Shown here: one piece after another, positions 4,738 through 5,048 of the stretch
Layout of the letters: the number at the start of each line of letters is the position of its first letter
How positions within the stretch are numbered: position 1 is the first letter of the stretch
Made by a program: the position numbers and the translations under genes
Notes under the pieces: generated by a model
Database searches by the model: none
What the model saw: the letters and a program-made list of their open reading frames with translations, nothing else
Told to the model about the DNA's origin: nothing
Assembly: GCA_024640385.1 (NCBI GenBank)
Contig: JAHEFC010000319.1
Coordinates: forward strand, 1 to 5,048
From: Sphingobacteriales bacterium
Lineage (GTDB): Bacteria > Bacteroidota > Bacteroidia > Chitinophagales > Chitinophagaceae
Direction: 5' to 3'
Length of the DNA: 5,048 nucleotides

Positions 4738-5048
4738 ATGTTCCGACTCATTTTTGCATCACTGATCCTTATTGCATCTGTAACAAATCTTAAAGCCCAG
4801 CACAAAGACTATTACCCCGATCCTGATCCCGCTATTCAGCAAAGGCTTGAAGAATGGAAAGATCTTAAGTTCGGCCTCTTGATGCACTGGGGTGCATACA
4901 GCCAGTGGGGTATCGTGGAAAGCTGGAGCATTTGCCCTGAAGATGTTGGCTGGGCAACAGGCGCACGCAAAAAAGGGCAGGGTGATTCCTATTTCGAATA
5001 CCTGCAGAATTATGAGAAGCTGAAAAATACATTTAACCCTGTCAATTT
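4738..5048 (+). CDS. Exported alpha-L-fucosidase, GH29 family, N-terminal part only
   Basis: These 103 residues match the N-terminus of glycoside hydrolase family 29, retaining exo-enzymes that release alpha-linked L-fucose from glycans. A signal peptide (1-21, ending KAQ) has no lipobox, so the enzyme is probably periplasmic. After an Asp/Pro-rich stretch come EEWKDLKFGLLMHWG at 38-52, with the conserved H50 of the fucose-binding site, and the downstream ESW at 61-63, both family hallmarks. The catalytic Asp nucleophile and the acid/base lie beyond the window, so completeness and specificity cannot be judged. No SusC/SusD, sulfatase or regulator gene is in view, so membership of a polysaccharide-utilisation locus is undetermined. 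The ATG at 4738 starts the signal peptide; no Shine-Dalgarno sequence precedes it. Confidence 0.88.
   Translation, partial: MFRLIFASLILIASVTNLKAQHKDYYPDPDPAIQQRLEEWKDLKFGLLMHWGAYSQWGIVESWSICPEDVGWATGARKKGQGDSYFEYLQNYEKLKNTFNPVN

Overview
The window looks like chromosomal DNA from a member of the Bacteroidota, probably a Chitinophagales/Sphingobacteriales-type organism; the phylum is better supported than the order. The evidence is: an OmpA-family porin with thrombospondin type-3 repeats after a proline linker; a YcbB-type L,D-transpeptidase carried as a lipoprotein; signal peptides ending in a Q typical of this phylum; no Shine-Dalgarno sequences; and promoter-like sites matching the Bacteroidota consensus (-7 TAnnTTTG, -33 TTTG) instead of the E. 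coli sigma70 one. There are no tRNAs, rRNAs, CRISPR arrays or transposases. Layout: (1) 1-686, minus strand: a short-chain dehydrogenase/reductase whose C-terminus runs off the window. (2) 687-847: a divergent intergenic region with a 13-bp palindrome that overlaps a candidate -7 box. (3) 848-2518, plus: a lipoprotein L,D-transpeptidase. (4) 2614-3042, plus: a small exported RlpA-like double-psi beta-barrel protein. (5) 3107-4435, plus: an OmpA-family outer-membrane protein with its own good promoter. (6) 4436-4737: a 302-bp gene-free region dense in secondary structure. (7) 4738 to the right edge, plus: the N-terminal 103 residues of an exported GH29 alpha-L-fucosidase. The three central genes form a cell-envelope group. 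The transpeptidase makes 3-3 peptidoglycan crosslinks or attaches proteins to peptidoglycan, the RlpA-like protein is expected to bind or cut glycan strands, and the OmpA protein ties the outer membrane to peptidoglycan. They lie head to tail with gaps of 95 and 64 bp. No terminator is visible between them, so partial co-transcription is plausible, with the ompA promoter adding transcript. The fucosidase is separated by a strong terminator and has its own promoter-like sequence, so it is probably an independent unit or the start of a glycan-use operon beyond the window. The most unusual part is 4418-4675. An 18-bp perfect inverted copy of the last 18 bases of the ompA coding sequence, stop codon included, folds into a nested hairpin. 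It is followed directly by an array of six AATGTG motifs. Next come a perfect 18-bp-stem bidirectional terminator, a small hairpin, and then six CACATT motifs that are the inverted, imperfect counterpart of the first array. I recognise this as a structured intergenic repeat but cannot assign it to a named element. Nothing in the window amounts to a new multi-gene system.
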